Assembly: GCA_002480085.1 (NCBI GenBank)
Contig: DKPJ01000011.1
Coordinates: 488,389-552,388, forward strand
DNA length: 64,000 bases
Reading direction: 5' to 3'
Origin: Enterobacteriaceae bacterium UBA7338
GTDB lineage: Bacteria > Pseudomonadota > Gammaproteobacteria > Enterobacterales > Enterobacteriaceae
The position numbers and the translations under genes were made by a program. Below, in pieces: positions 32,895 to 40,914 of this stretch; the first letter of the stretch is position 1, and each line of letters starts with the position of its first letter. The notes under the pieces are model-generated. The model was not told where the DNA came from. It searched no databases and saw only the letters and a program-made list of their open reading frames with translations.

Positions 32895-34730
32895 TCAGAC
32901 GTGCCACTGCTTTTCGCCGTCGCGAAAGCGCGACAGCGCGTCGGCAGCGCAGATCAGTGACAGATGGCTCAGCCCCTGCGGGACATTGCCGCGCCACTCA
33001 CCGGTGCGCACGTCAAACATCTCGTTAAAGTTCTCGACGTTGCCTTTGTCGCACAGGCTGTCGAGAATGGTATCCATATACTCTGCGGCCTTAGCCGTGT
33101 CGCCCAGTCGTGCCCACGCCTCTACCAGCCAGAACGAGCAGGCCACAAAGGTGCTCTCCTCTTTCTCAACGTCGCTGTAGCGATAGAGCATCGGTGAGTT
33201 GTGCCCCAGCTCTTCGTATATAGCCTTATAAGTCGATTTCATTCGCTCCGGGTCAACTTTCTTGCCGTAGTACCACGTCAGGCACATGGCAGCATCCAGA
33301 TGGTCGCTACCCGCATAAAAGGTATAGGCCTGCTTCTCTTCCGACCAGCAGTGGGTTTCAATCCAGTCGCTGATCCGATCCCGCTCGCGCGTCCAGCGGT
33401 TAACCCAGGTTTTTTCAATATGGCCGTCCTCTGCCAGCCGCACGGCAATATCCAGCGTTATCCAGCAGGCCATTTTGGAGTGGGTATAGTGACGTCGTTC
33501 CGGAAGCTCCCAGATACCGCAGTCATCCTGTCGCCAGGTATCCGCGCACTCGTTCGCCAGCGAGGCAAGCAGGCGGGCGGTGGTAAGATCCAGAACGTGG
33601 CCGGCATGAACAAAGAGCAGGGCAGTATCCAGCATGTCGCCGTACATGCTGAGCTGCTGCTGGCTCTGGGCGTTATTACCCACCCGCACCGGTTTTGACC
33701 CTTTATAGCCTTCAAGCGGCAGGTACGTTTCATTTGGCACCACGTCGCCATCAAGCGTGTAACAGGCGCGAAGCTGGCCCTCATGGCGCACGATGGTGTG
33801 GGTCAGCCAGGAGAACGCAGCTTTACACTCCTCAAGCGCGCCGATAAAGGCAAAGGCGCGAATGATCAGGCAGGCGTCGCGGATCCAGGCGTAGCGGTAG
33901 TCGTAGTTCTTTTCACCGCCAATGCCCTCCGGGAGCGAGGTAGTTGGGGCCGCGGCCAGGGCGCCGGTTGGCGAGTAGAGCAGAAACTTAAGCGCCAGCG
34001 CGGAGCGTACAACGTGCTGCTTATGCACCCCTTCATAGCTCAGATGTTCCGCCCATGACGCCCAGTTTTTGTCGCTGACGTCGATACGTTCGTCAATTTT
34101 CTCCAGCGGCGGCACCGCCAGCGGTTCGTTGTCGCTGACCAGCAAGGCCACCAGCGAACGAGTGCCCTCTTTTACGGTAAAGGTGCCCTCGATCACCTTG
34201 TCATCGACAAGGGTGATCTCTATATCAGAGGTGGTGCGCAGCATTGCCATCAGATCGCCCACATGAACAATCTGACCGCGTGCCGATTCACCTATCCAGG
34301 AGGAACGGGTATAGGCGGCGGTGCCGGGCACGAAGACCAGCTTCAGCTTTACCTCACCCTCCAGCCCCTCTATGCGTCGGGCCAGCTCACACCAGGGCAG
34401 ACGGCCCGCGTTATTACTGTTGAGGGACTCGGTATATCTGACTTTGCCGGTTTTTGTGGTGTAGCAGGTCTCCAGCACGTTGCTGTTTTCCCGATACTGG
34501 CGCTGCATGCAGTAGTCGTCGATCGGTTCGATCTGAAAATATCCCCCGAACTGCGCATCCAGGATGCGATCGAACAGCGGCGGCGAGTCCATGTTCGGCG
34601 CGCACCACCAGTCGATGGCGCCATCCGGCGCAATCAGTGCTACCGACCGGCCATCGCCAATGGCGGCATAGTCGCCAAGGCCTGCATAGCCGTTGATACG
34701 CTCGGTTCGGGGTAAAGGTTGGTTCTTCAT
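32895..34730 (-). CDS. Glycoside hydrolase family 15 (glucoamylase/trehalase-type) protein
   Basis: A 611-residue cytosolic protein without signal peptide. The N-terminal beta-rich domain (GYAGLGDYAAIGDGRSVALIAPDGAIDWWCAPN) and the C-terminal (alpha/alpha)6 domain with YDYRYAWIRDACLIIRAF near residue 275 and CGIWELPERRHYTHSKMACWI near 395 are typical of bacterial GH15 enzymes, some of which are trehalases or act on alpha-glucans. The substrate cannot be told from sequence. It lies 50 bases after the SDR gene and 99 before the yciE-type gene, suggesting a stress operon. Confidence 0.88.
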   Translation of the reverse strand: MKNQPLPRTERINGYAGLGDYAAIGDGRSVALIAPDGAIDWWCAPNMDSPPLFDRILDAQFGGYFQIEPIDDYCMQRQYRENSNVLETCYTTKTGKVRYTESLNSNNAGRLPWCELARRIEGLEGEVKLKLVFVPGTAAYTRSSWIGESARGQIVHVGDLMAMLRTTSDIEITLVDDKVIEGTFTVKEGTRSLVALLVSDNEPLAVPPLEKIDERIDVSDKNWASWAEHLSYEGVHKQHVVRSALALKFLLYSPTGALAAAPTTSLPEGIGGEKNYDYRYAWIRDACLIIRAFAFIGALEECKAAFSWLTHTIVRHEGQLRACYTLDGDVVPNETYLPLEGYKGSKPVRVGNNAQSQQQLSMYGDMLDTALLFVHAGHVLDLTTARLLASLANECADTWRQDDCGIWELPERRHYTHSKMACWITLDIAVRLAEDGHIEKTWVNRWTRERDRISDWIETHCWSEEKQAYTFYAGSDHLDAAMCLTWYYGKKVDPERMKSTYKAIYEELGHNSPMLYRYSDVEKEESTFVACSFWLVEAWARLGDTAKAAEYMDTILDSLCDKGNVENFNEMFDVRTGEWRGNVPQGLSHLSLICAADALSRFRDGEKQWHV

Positions 34731-34780
34731 TAATGCCTATCCTGCAAAAATCGATAAGGCAGGCGGGGCCTGCCTGCGTA

Positions 34781-35665
34781 TTACACGGTACCGGTGCCGC
34801 CGTCGGAGCACCAAACCTGGCCAGACGAGAAGGAGCTTTCGTCAGAAGCAAACAGGACATAGAGCGGGGCGATCTCCACCGGCTGGCCGGGGCGGGCGAG
34901 GGGGGCAGATTCACCAAAGGCTTTTACCTTCTCTACCGGCTGACCGCCACATACCTGCAGCGGGGTCCAGTACGGGCCAGGGGCAACGGCGTTTACGCGG
35001 ATGCCTTTTGGACCCAGCTGTTTGGCCAGCGCTTTAGTGAACGCTACGTTACAGGCTTTGGTCTGGGCGTAGTCCAGCAGGATGTCGCTCGGCTGGAAAG
35101 CCTGCACGGAAGAGGTATTGATGATCACTGCTCCCTCTTTCAGATGCGGTACGGCTGCCTTGGTGATCCAGAACGGCGCATAGACGTTAGTCTTAAAGGT
35201 CTCATCAAAGGCTTCGGTGGTCAGCGTCTCGATAGATTCACAGAACTGCTGATGGCCAGCGTTGTTAACCAGAATATCCAGCCCGCCGAGCTTATTGATG
35301 GCTTCAACCACCAGCTGCTGGCAGAAAGTTTCTGAGCGAATATCGCCCGGCAGCGCAACGGCGTTACGGCCTTCTGCCTTAATTAAGGCAATCACCGCTT
35401 CGGCATCAGACTCCTCTTCCGGCAGGTAGTTAATCGCTACGTCTGCACCTTCACGGGCATAGGCAATCGCTACGGCGCGGCCAATACCGGAGTCACCGCC
35501 GGTAATCAGCGCTTTTTTCCCTGCCAGCCGGCCCGAACCGGTATAGCTGGTTTCACCATGATCGGGGATCGGCTTCATTTCTGACGCAAGCCCCGGCACT
35601 TTTTGAGTTTGCTCTACAAAAGGAGGGCGTGGATAGTGTGGCAGGTTGTTATCTTGGGTCGTCAT
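34781..35665 (-). CDS. YghA/YhdF-type short-chain dehydrogenase
   Basis: A 294-residue SDR with an N-terminal extension (about 40 residues, including PGLASEMKPIPDHGE) characteristic of the YghA/GsiB-type SDRs. Cofactor motif: ALITGGDSGIGRAVAIAY; active site: Ser in INTSSVQAF and Tyr/Lys in LLDYAQTKACN; NNAG is present. The substrate is unknown; relatives are general-stress proteins. It appears to head the SDR-GH15-yciE group. Confidence 0.88.
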   Translation of the reverse strand: MTTQDNNLPHYPRPPFVEQTQKVPGLASEMKPIPDHGETSYTGSGRLAGKKALITGGDSGIGRAVAIAYAREGADVAINYLPEEESDAEAVIALIKAEGRNAVALPGDIRSETFCQQLVVEAINKLGGLDILVNNAGHQQFCESIETLTTEAFDETFKTNVYAPFWITKAAVPHLKEGAVIINTSSVQAFQPSDILLDYAQTKACNVAFTKALAKQLGPKGIRVNAVAPGPYWTPLQVCGGQPVEKVKAFGESAPLARPGQPVEIAPLYVLFASDESSFSSGQVWCSDGGTGTV

Positions 35666-36101
35666 AATTATCCGTCTCGTTTAAATGAACCAGTAATAAA
35701 CGTAGACAGCAATACGCCGATCCGCTATTTTTTTTAAAAATTATGCTGATACTTTAAAAACTTTACGTGAAGGTTATTTTTACGTTGAAATTATGCTACT
35801 CAGTTAAAAAGTAAGCTATTAACATAATTTTCTAATTTTCTGGCAATCAGTAAAACCTGTGCTAAATAAAGTGCGCAAAAGAGCAAATCATACGAAAGTA
35901 CTGTTAACGTCAGGTAGGAAATGGTTCAGAATGCTCCTGGTTACAATGTCATAGCCCCTAATTTTTAGGGTCGGCTTGTGTCTGCCTGACGGTAAGCTAA
36001 ACTGAAAATTCCGCTGGTGAGTTTAAGATGAATCTTAAGCCCCGCTAACGAGATTGGCTGCAAAGATTTCATTATGCATCGTGTTTATAAGGAGATTTAG
36101 G
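35666..36101. other. 436-base AT-rich intergenic region
   Basis: No gene is supported. It separates the minus-strand SDR operon from the plus-strand small-protein genes. A short hairpin CCCTAATTTTTAGGG lies at 35956-35970. A 15-codon frame starting near 35921 has no supporting evidence. Confidence 0.55.
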
Positions 36102-36341
36102 ATGAGCAAAAAGCCCGTATTTCCTGCGTTTCCAGTCATTGGCTGGCAGGTAGGCCCGGTGGAGGATCATAACGGCGTTGTGGTTCAGTTTGGTTTTAGT
36201 GCTTCTCCGCACACCACGGGGGCAAGCACCTTTGATTCTCAGTTTTTCCAGCTATCCCCAGAAATGGTTAAGAGTCTGATCTACGATCTGCAACTCAGCC
36301 TGCGCCAGTGTGAAACTCCCGTAGCGGATAAAGTTGCCTGA
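36102..36341 (+). CDS. BssS-like small protein, 79 residues
   Basis: A small soluble protein starting MSKKPVFPAFPVIGWQVGPV. The pattern FPVIGW(x)VGPVE, then F-Q-L-S-P-E-M-V and a final LIYDLQLSL helix resembles BssS, a biofilm and signalling modulator (HPLVGWDISTVD ... ISILEAG), though identity is low and the assignment is tentative. AAGGAG precedes the ATG by 8 bases. A diguanylate cyclase/phosphodiesterase gene lies about 1 kb downstream, which may or may not be related. Confidence 0.6.
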   Translation: MSKKPVFPAFPVIGWQVGPVEDHNGVVVQFGFSASPHTTGASTFDSQFFQLSPEMVKSLIYDLQLSLRQCETPVADKVA

Positions 36342-36497
36342 GCTGCCTGATTTCCAGCCGCAGTAGCGTATAAATCCTTTGCTGCTGCGGAAATTCCCGC
36401 CTGATTGACTCTACAACTTATAAAAAAGCGTTGCGGCTGCATTTTCATTGCTAATCTTATTTTAATGCGCCAGCAAACAGGAGTTGTAGAGGCATAC

Positions 36498-36929
36498 ATG
36501 AATTTTGTCTACTTTAAGGCTGAATATCCCACCTATGAGGGATCCCATTCCGTTAGCCTGGTTTTAAAAGAGCTGACGCTGCGCCGTGATGGCGAAATTA
36601 TTGCCGACTTTGGTGATTTAAAAATAACCAGCCTGCCGTTTTATCTTTTCACCACGGCGGCCACCGGCTTTCGCAAAATTGAATACGCTATGAAAGCGCC
36701 CCCAATGCGAAGAATAAGTTACTCGTGCGGTTATTTACCGAGCGGAAAATATATTGTTAACACCCCTGCAGGCGAGATACAGCTGGCGTTTAATGCCTTA
36801 ACGGGGCTATGGCAAGGGCAGCAGCAGGGGGCAAAGCCTATCGATAACCGTAATTTTATTGAGCTGGGCTATGCTCTTATTCGCCCGGCCCGCGGGTCTG
36901 GCGGGAAGCGGTCTCTGTGGCGGAGATAG
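36498..36929 (+). CDS. Hypothetical protein, 143 residues
   Basis: I do not recognise this family. The product starts MNFVYFKAEYPTYEGSHSVS and looks soluble and mixed alpha/beta, with no signal peptide or long hydrophobic stretch. It has a basic C-terminus (RPARGSGGKRSLWRR). AGAGG lies 6 bases before the ATG; the frame is open for 31 codons upstream but without ribosome site. Same strand as the BssS-like gene and a 45-residue gene; possible operon. Confidence 0.6.
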   Translation: MNFVYFKAEYPTYEGSHSVSLVLKELTLRRDGEIIADFGDLKITSLPFYLFTTAATGFRKIEYAMKAPPMRRISYSCGYLPSGKYIVNTPAGEIQLAFNALTGLWQGQQQGAKPIDNRNFIELGYALIRPARGSGGKRSLWRR

Positions 36930-36993
36930 ATTCTGTTACCCGCTTACTGAATCGTTGACTAAACTTCAGGTGAGGTAATAACAGGAGACCATA

Positions 36994-37131
36994 ATGACGG
37001 ACAGATACGCTTTCCCCTTAAAAGCAGAAGAGACCAAGCCGGTTAAGGACAACCCCGCCAAGCAGGGCGAGCTTCCCCGCAAACGGGACGATAGCCAGGA
37101 CGATCATAAGGATCCCTTCAAAGCCAGCTAG
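36994..37131 (+). CDS. Small charged protein, 45 residues
   Basis: Not recognised. Starts MTDRYAFPLKAEETKPVKDN and ends DDHKDPFKAS; over half the residues are charged or Pro, so it is probably disordered. The ribosome site is excellent (CAGGAG, 7 bases before ATG), and base composition is coding-like. It lies 64 bases after the 143-residue gene on the same strand. Such short, hydrophilic proteins are common among stress-induced genes in enterics. Confidence 0.6.
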   Translation: MTDRYAFPLKAEETKPVKDNPAKQGELPRKRDDSQDDHKDPFKAS

Positions 37132-37288
37132 CATCACCCCCGACATCTGCACTAAAGCCTTTCGCTGCCGCTGTGATCGCTGTCAGTATTCACGATTAAC
37201 GGGCAGCGAAATCGGCTCTCTGTATTACGATTAAATGAGAAAACCAACGAAAAGATGATGGCCGTTCAGACGGATAAGAGGGCGGTGA

Positions 37289-39451
37289 ATGTTTAAACCG
37301 TTAAGCTGGCGTAATATCCCTACTGCAAGAACACTCTCGGTAATGATCGTCATCGCGGGCATTGGATTGATTGTTTCCGTGGTGGCACTGCTCTATCTCT
37401 CTCTGCACCTTGTCAGCAGTAAAACGAATGAAATAGATGAACACCGCTCGGCACTGTCGGTACAGGGGGCAATACAGACCTCGGTTAATCGCGTCTGGTC
37501 GCTGGTGATTGATAACGCCGTCTGGGATGACGCGGTTCGCGAGGTTTATCGCCCCCAGCTTAATACGCAGTGGCTCAATAATACCTGGGGCGCGGGATAT
37601 AAAATTAATAACCTCTATGACGGTACTTTTATTCTTGATGAGCGCTATTCCGTTCTGTGGGGATCCTTTCGCAGCGAACCCTTTAACGAGCAGAATCTCG
37701 ATTTTTTTGGCGCGGGCTTTAAGGCGCTTATTAATCAGCATCGCCATGCGCTGCCAGGAGAGCAAAATATCTACGCCGGGATCACCCGCACCCGCCACGG
37801 CGTCGCTTTTATTGGTATTGGCCTGATCCGGCCCGTTGTTGGCCTACCGCCAACGGAGAGCGATACGCGCCGTTATCTGGTCATCACCCGCCATATTGAT
37901 ACCCAAAATCTGAAAGCGCTGGGGGATACCTTTCAGATTGATAATCTGCGCTTTAGCCTCAACAGAACCCATGCTTCCAGCGTGCCGCTGAAAAGTTCAG
38001 CGGGCGACCTGCTGGGTTACCTGAGCTGGGAGCCGCAGCTTCCCGGTGCGAAAGCGGCACACGCGGCGGCATGGGAGATCCGCCAGATTACTGCCCTCGT
38101 CGCCGGTCTGATATTGCTGTTCATCATATTGAGTAGCGCCGGTCTCTATAAGCTGGCCAAAGGGGAGAAGCTGGCCCGCAGTACGGCAATGACCGACTGG
38201 TTGAGCCATCTGCCGAACCGGCGGGCGCTGCTGGCGAGGCTGGAGGCGTTAAGTCTTGAGGATCCCAACGAGGCTATCTGCGTGGTATTTATCGATCTCG
38301 ACGGATTCAAAGACGTCAACGATATTTACGGGCACAACGTCGGGGATCGTCTTATTGTCGAGATTGCCAAAAACCTGCGCGATAAGGTGCCCCCCAGCGG
38401 CATGCTGGCACGGATGGGTGGGGATGAGTTTGCCATGATGATCGGTGGCGGCAAGGCCAGCGAGGCGGCCAGCCGCTTTGCAGAGCAGGTGCTGGCGGGA
38501 CTGAACCTGCCGGTTCGCCTTGGCGAACGCACCATCTATATTGGTGCCAGCATTGGCATTGCCAGCGGCACGCTGCTGGAGTGTACGAGCACGGAGCTGT
38601 TCCGCCGGGCTGATATCGCTATGTATCACTCGAAAATGAACGGTAAAGGGCAGATTACTCATTACGATGCGGAGCTGAACAGCGCGCGTGAACACCAGCT
38701 CACTATCGAAAACGATATTCGTGATGGCCTGATGCGCAACGAATTTGACGTCTGGTATCAGCCGATTGTTGATGCCCGCAGCCAGCAGACGGTGGGCGTT
38801 GAGGCGCTGGTGCGCTGGCCGGGGCGGCCTGCGGGGGCCTTGCCGCCGGACGCGTTTATTACCATTGCTGAGACCAGCGGCCTTATCCACCCCCTCGGTC
38901 AGTTCGTTCTGCGCCGCGCCTGTATGGACCTGCAACCCTTTGGCGATCTCAAGCTGTCGGTGAATATCTCTCCGGCGCAGTTTCGCGATCCTGAGTTTGA
39001 AGACAAGGTAGCGGGCGTCCTGAGGGATAGCCGTTTTCCAGCGCATCGCCTGCAGCTGGAGGTCACTGAGACCTATGTTCTCGAGAACCCGGAACGCGCC
39101 TGTGCAGCGATCCGTAACCTTAAAGCGCTGGGCACCGCGATTGCGCTGGACGACTTTGGTACCGGCTACTCCAGCATTGGCTATCTCCGGCGTTTCAATT
39201 TCGACACCATCAAAATTGATAAGTCGCTGGCCGGGCTGGTAGATGATGACGAGCAGGCGGCGGCGCTGGTGGGGGGGACGATCCGCATTGCCAGCGCGCT
39301 GGGGATGGCGGTGATCGCTGAAGGGGTGGAGAATGAAAAACAGATGAAGCTGCTACGCCTGGCGGGCTGCGATCGGCTTCAGGGCTACTTCTTTGGCGCG
39401 CCGATGCCCATTAACGCGCTGCGGCAGCACCGTCAGCGCCGCCAGGGTTAA
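37289..39451 (+). CDS. CHASE4-GGDEF-EAL membrane protein (c-di-GMP turnover)
   Basis: A 720-residue inner-membrane protein. A membrane segment (residues 19-42) and a second near 264-287 enclose a periplasmic CHASE4-type sensor with VIDNAVWDDAVREVY. The GGDEF domain (about 300-455) has an intact MGGDEFAMMI near 376; the EAL domain (about 465-715) has intact VGVEALVRW near 503 and DDFGTGYSSIGYLRRF near 618, with the metal-binding acidic pair. Both synthesis and breakdown of cyclic di-GMP are possible by motif. It starts ATG with GGGCGG just ahead. Confidence 0.92.
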   Translation: MFKPLSWRNIPTARTLSVMIVIAGIGLIVSVVALLYLSLHLVSSKTNEIDEHRSALSVQGAIQTSVNRVWSLVIDNAVWDDAVREVYRPQLNTQWLNNTWGAGYKINNLYDGTFILDERYSVLWGSFRSEPFNEQNLDFFGAGFKALINQHRHALPGEQNIYAGITRTRHGVAFIGIGLIRPVVGLPPTESDTRRYLVITRHIDTQNLKALGDTFQIDNLRFSLNRTHASSVPLKSSAGDLLGYLSWEPQLPGAKAAHAAAWEIRQITALVAGLILLFIILSSAGLYKLAKGEKLARSTAMTDWLSHLPNRRALLARLEALSLEDPNEAICVVFIDLDGFKDVNDIYGHNVGDRLIVEIAKNLRDKVPPSGMLARMGGDEFAMMIGGGKASEAASRFAEQVLAGLNLPVRLGERTIYIGASIGIASGTLLECTSTELFRRADIAMYHSKMNGKGQITHYDAELNSAREHQLTIENDIRDGLMRNEFDVWYQPIVDARSQQTVGVEALVRWPGRPAGALPPDAFITIAETSGLIHPLGQFVLRRACMDLQPFGDLKLSVNISPAQFRDPEFEDKVAGVLRDSRFPAHRLQLEVTETYVLENPERACAAIRNLKALGTAIALDDFGTGYSSIGYLRRFNFDTIKIDKSLAGLVDDDEQAAALVGGTIRIASALGMAVIAEGVENEKQMKLLRLAGCDRLQGYFFGAPMPINALRQHRQRRQG

Positions 39452-40267
39452 CTACTGCTCCTGCGCCAGCGCGTCGAGCCGATCGCGAAAGCCGGTGATG
39501 GCAATGGCCCGGTTATCGGCGCGCCAGCGATCTTTCGCTCCCGGCGCAGAGCTTTGCACGGCGATCAGCCGCCAGCCGTCGTCGGTCTTGAGCATCAGCG
39601 GCGAGCCGCTATCCCCGGGCAGGGTATCGCACTGGTGTGAAAGCACGCTATCCTGCGCCCAGCCGGTCACGATACAGTTTTGATGGCTATATAGGTTGTC
39701 CAGATGATCCTGCGGATAGCCGGATTGCGTTACCTTGCGATCGGTGGCCTTCAACGCGGCGGTGAGCGCGTCGCGATCGCCCTCGAACAGCGACAGTGGC
39801 GTAATGCCCGACGGCGGGTAGCGCAGCACGATCAGGCCAAAATCCCAGGGGGCGGCGGCAGGCGGCACTATCCATCCTTCGCCGTCCGGCTTCAGGCGCT
39901 TGCCAAGCGTTGGCTCCACCCGTCCCTCGATACCATGGATTTCATAGCGCCAGCTGCCGTTCTGCGCCACAAAGCGCAGCGCCACGGCTTTATCGGCCTT
40001 GCCACGGGGCGGCGTCAGCAGGCAGTGCCCGGCGGTTAACGCCAGGTGCGGGGAGATCAGCGTCGCGGTGCAGAGATTGCCGCTGGCGGTCTCCAGCTGG
40101 CCGATAGCATCCCACGGCGACTGCGTTGGATTGCTTATCCGCACCCGGTCGTCGTGGTTAAAAAACAGCGTCTTGATCTCAGCGGCGGCTGCAGCATCAT
40201 CATCGGCATGGCTGGAAAAAGAAAATAAACAAACCGAACCCAATAGCAGAATACCGAATTTATGCAT
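39452..40267 (-). CDS. ydgD: YdgD, trypsin-like periplasmic serine protease
   Basis: A 271-residue exported S1-family protease. The signal peptide ends FSFSSHA. The catalytic triad is visible: His in LTAGHCLLT, Asp in PWDFGLIVLRYP, Ser in LPGDSGSPLML. It has paired cysteines near His and in SHQC. It sits downstream of asr-ydgU as in K-12 and converges on the GGDEF-EAL gene with no gap (39451/39452). Confidence 0.92.
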   Translation of the reverse strand: MHKFGILLLGSVCLFSFSSHADDDAAAAAEIKTLFFNHDDRVRISNPTQSPWDAIGQLETASGNLCTATLISPHLALTAGHCLLTPPRGKADKAVALRFVAQNGSWRYEIHGIEGRVEPTLGKRLKPDGEGWIVPPAAAPWDFGLIVLRYPPSGITPLSLFEGDRDALTAALKATDRKVTQSGYPQDHLDNLYSHQNCIVTGWAQDSVLSHQCDTLPGDSGSPLMLKTDDGWRLIAVQSSAPGAKDRWRADNRAIAITGFRDRLDALAQEQ

Positions 40268-40363
40268 ATCACACTCTGGTGGGGCATTAATGATTATTCA
40301 AACCCTAAGCAACAACTATAGACGGGACGGGAGGAAAGGGGGAGTAAAATCAGCGTGCTACAT

Positions 40364-40447
40364 TCAGGAAAGAGCGAAGCGGAGGGTCACCAGCGCGCAG
40401 ACGATCAGCATAAGCAAAATCAGCTCGAAACGGTAGCGTTGCAGCAT
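40364..40447 (-). CDS. ydgU: YdgU, 27-residue membrane protein
   Basis: A single hydrophobic helix: MLQRYRFELILLMLIVC followed by ALVTLRFALS. It is close to E. coli YdgU in sequence and length (YRFELIL is shared). GGAGG lies 5 bases before the ATG. The gene is in the same asr-ydgU-ydgD order as K-12, immediately after the asr terminator, and is probably expressed by read-through from the acid-induced asr promoter. Confidence 0.85.
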   Translation of the reverse strand: MLQRYRFELILLMLIVCALVTLRFALS

Positions 40448-40457
40448 GGTTCCTCCG

Positions 40458-40484
40458 AAAAACAGCGCCCGGGGGCGGGCGCTG
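40458..40484 (-). terminator. Terminator after asr, just before ydgU
   Basis: Minus-strand CAGCGCCCG-CCC-CCGGGCGCTG followed by TTTTTC. The T run ends 2 bases before the ydgU ribosome site (GGAGG), so partial read-through would set ydgU expression. Confidence 0.8.
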
Positions 40485-40499
40485 TGGCAAGCGTCACAC

Positions 40500-40754
40500 T
40501 TACGCCGCGGGCTGGGCAGCCGGTTTAGCAGCGGTATGTTTCACGGCTTTTTTGTGGTGTTTTTTAGCAGCCTGCGCTTTCTGGGCAGCGGCTTTGTGAT
40601 GTTTTTTGTGGTGCGTGGTTTTGGCAGCCGGGGCAGCGCTCTGAGCCTGAGCGGTGGCCGCTGGCGCAGCGGTGGTCGCAGCGGTATCAGCCGCGAACGC
40701 AGCAGTAGAGAGACCCATGGCAGCGGCAACAACCAGAGCTAATACTTTTTTCAT
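40500..40754 (-). CDS. asr: Acid shock protein precursor Asr
   Basis: An 84-residue periplasmic protein, strongly acid-induced in enterics. The signal peptide ends STAAFA before ADTAATTAAP; the mature part is almost only Ala, Lys, His, Thr and Gln with HHKKHHK and KKHHKK clusters, giving a highly basic intrinsically disordered chain. RstA box-like sequence lies upstream. Length is in the family range, which varies through repeat number. Confidence 0.95.
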   Translation of the reverse strand: MKKVLALVVAAAMGLSTAAFAADTAATTAAPAATAQAQSAAPAAKTTHHKKHHKAAAQKAQAAKKHHKKAVKHTAAKPAAQPAA

Positions 40755-40858
40755 TCTGATATCCTCGAATTGGTTTCATCATTCAACCCCACTGCGGGGC
40801 CGGTGAAGAGACTATATGCTTCTCAATGCGAGGCTTCCGTGAGTGATTGGTATCGCTG

Positions 40859-40872
40859 TGTAACGCTTTGTA
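40859..40872 (-). promoter_or_regulatory. RstA box-like site upstream of asr
   Basis: On the minus strand TACAAAGCGTTACA matches the RstA box (TACATNTNGTTACA) at all but two defined positions. It lies about 105 bases upstream of the asr start, with a possible -10 TATAGT at 40811-40816. RstA control of asr is established in E. coli. Confidence 0.6.
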
Positions 40873-40914
40873 CAAACCGCAAAGAAAGGCCGGTTAATAA
40901 CCCGGCCAGAGGCA

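Noticed and set aside
35921..35968. 15-codon frame with AGGTAGGAA ahead
   Set aside because: Too short, ends inside a hairpin, and no independent support for translation.
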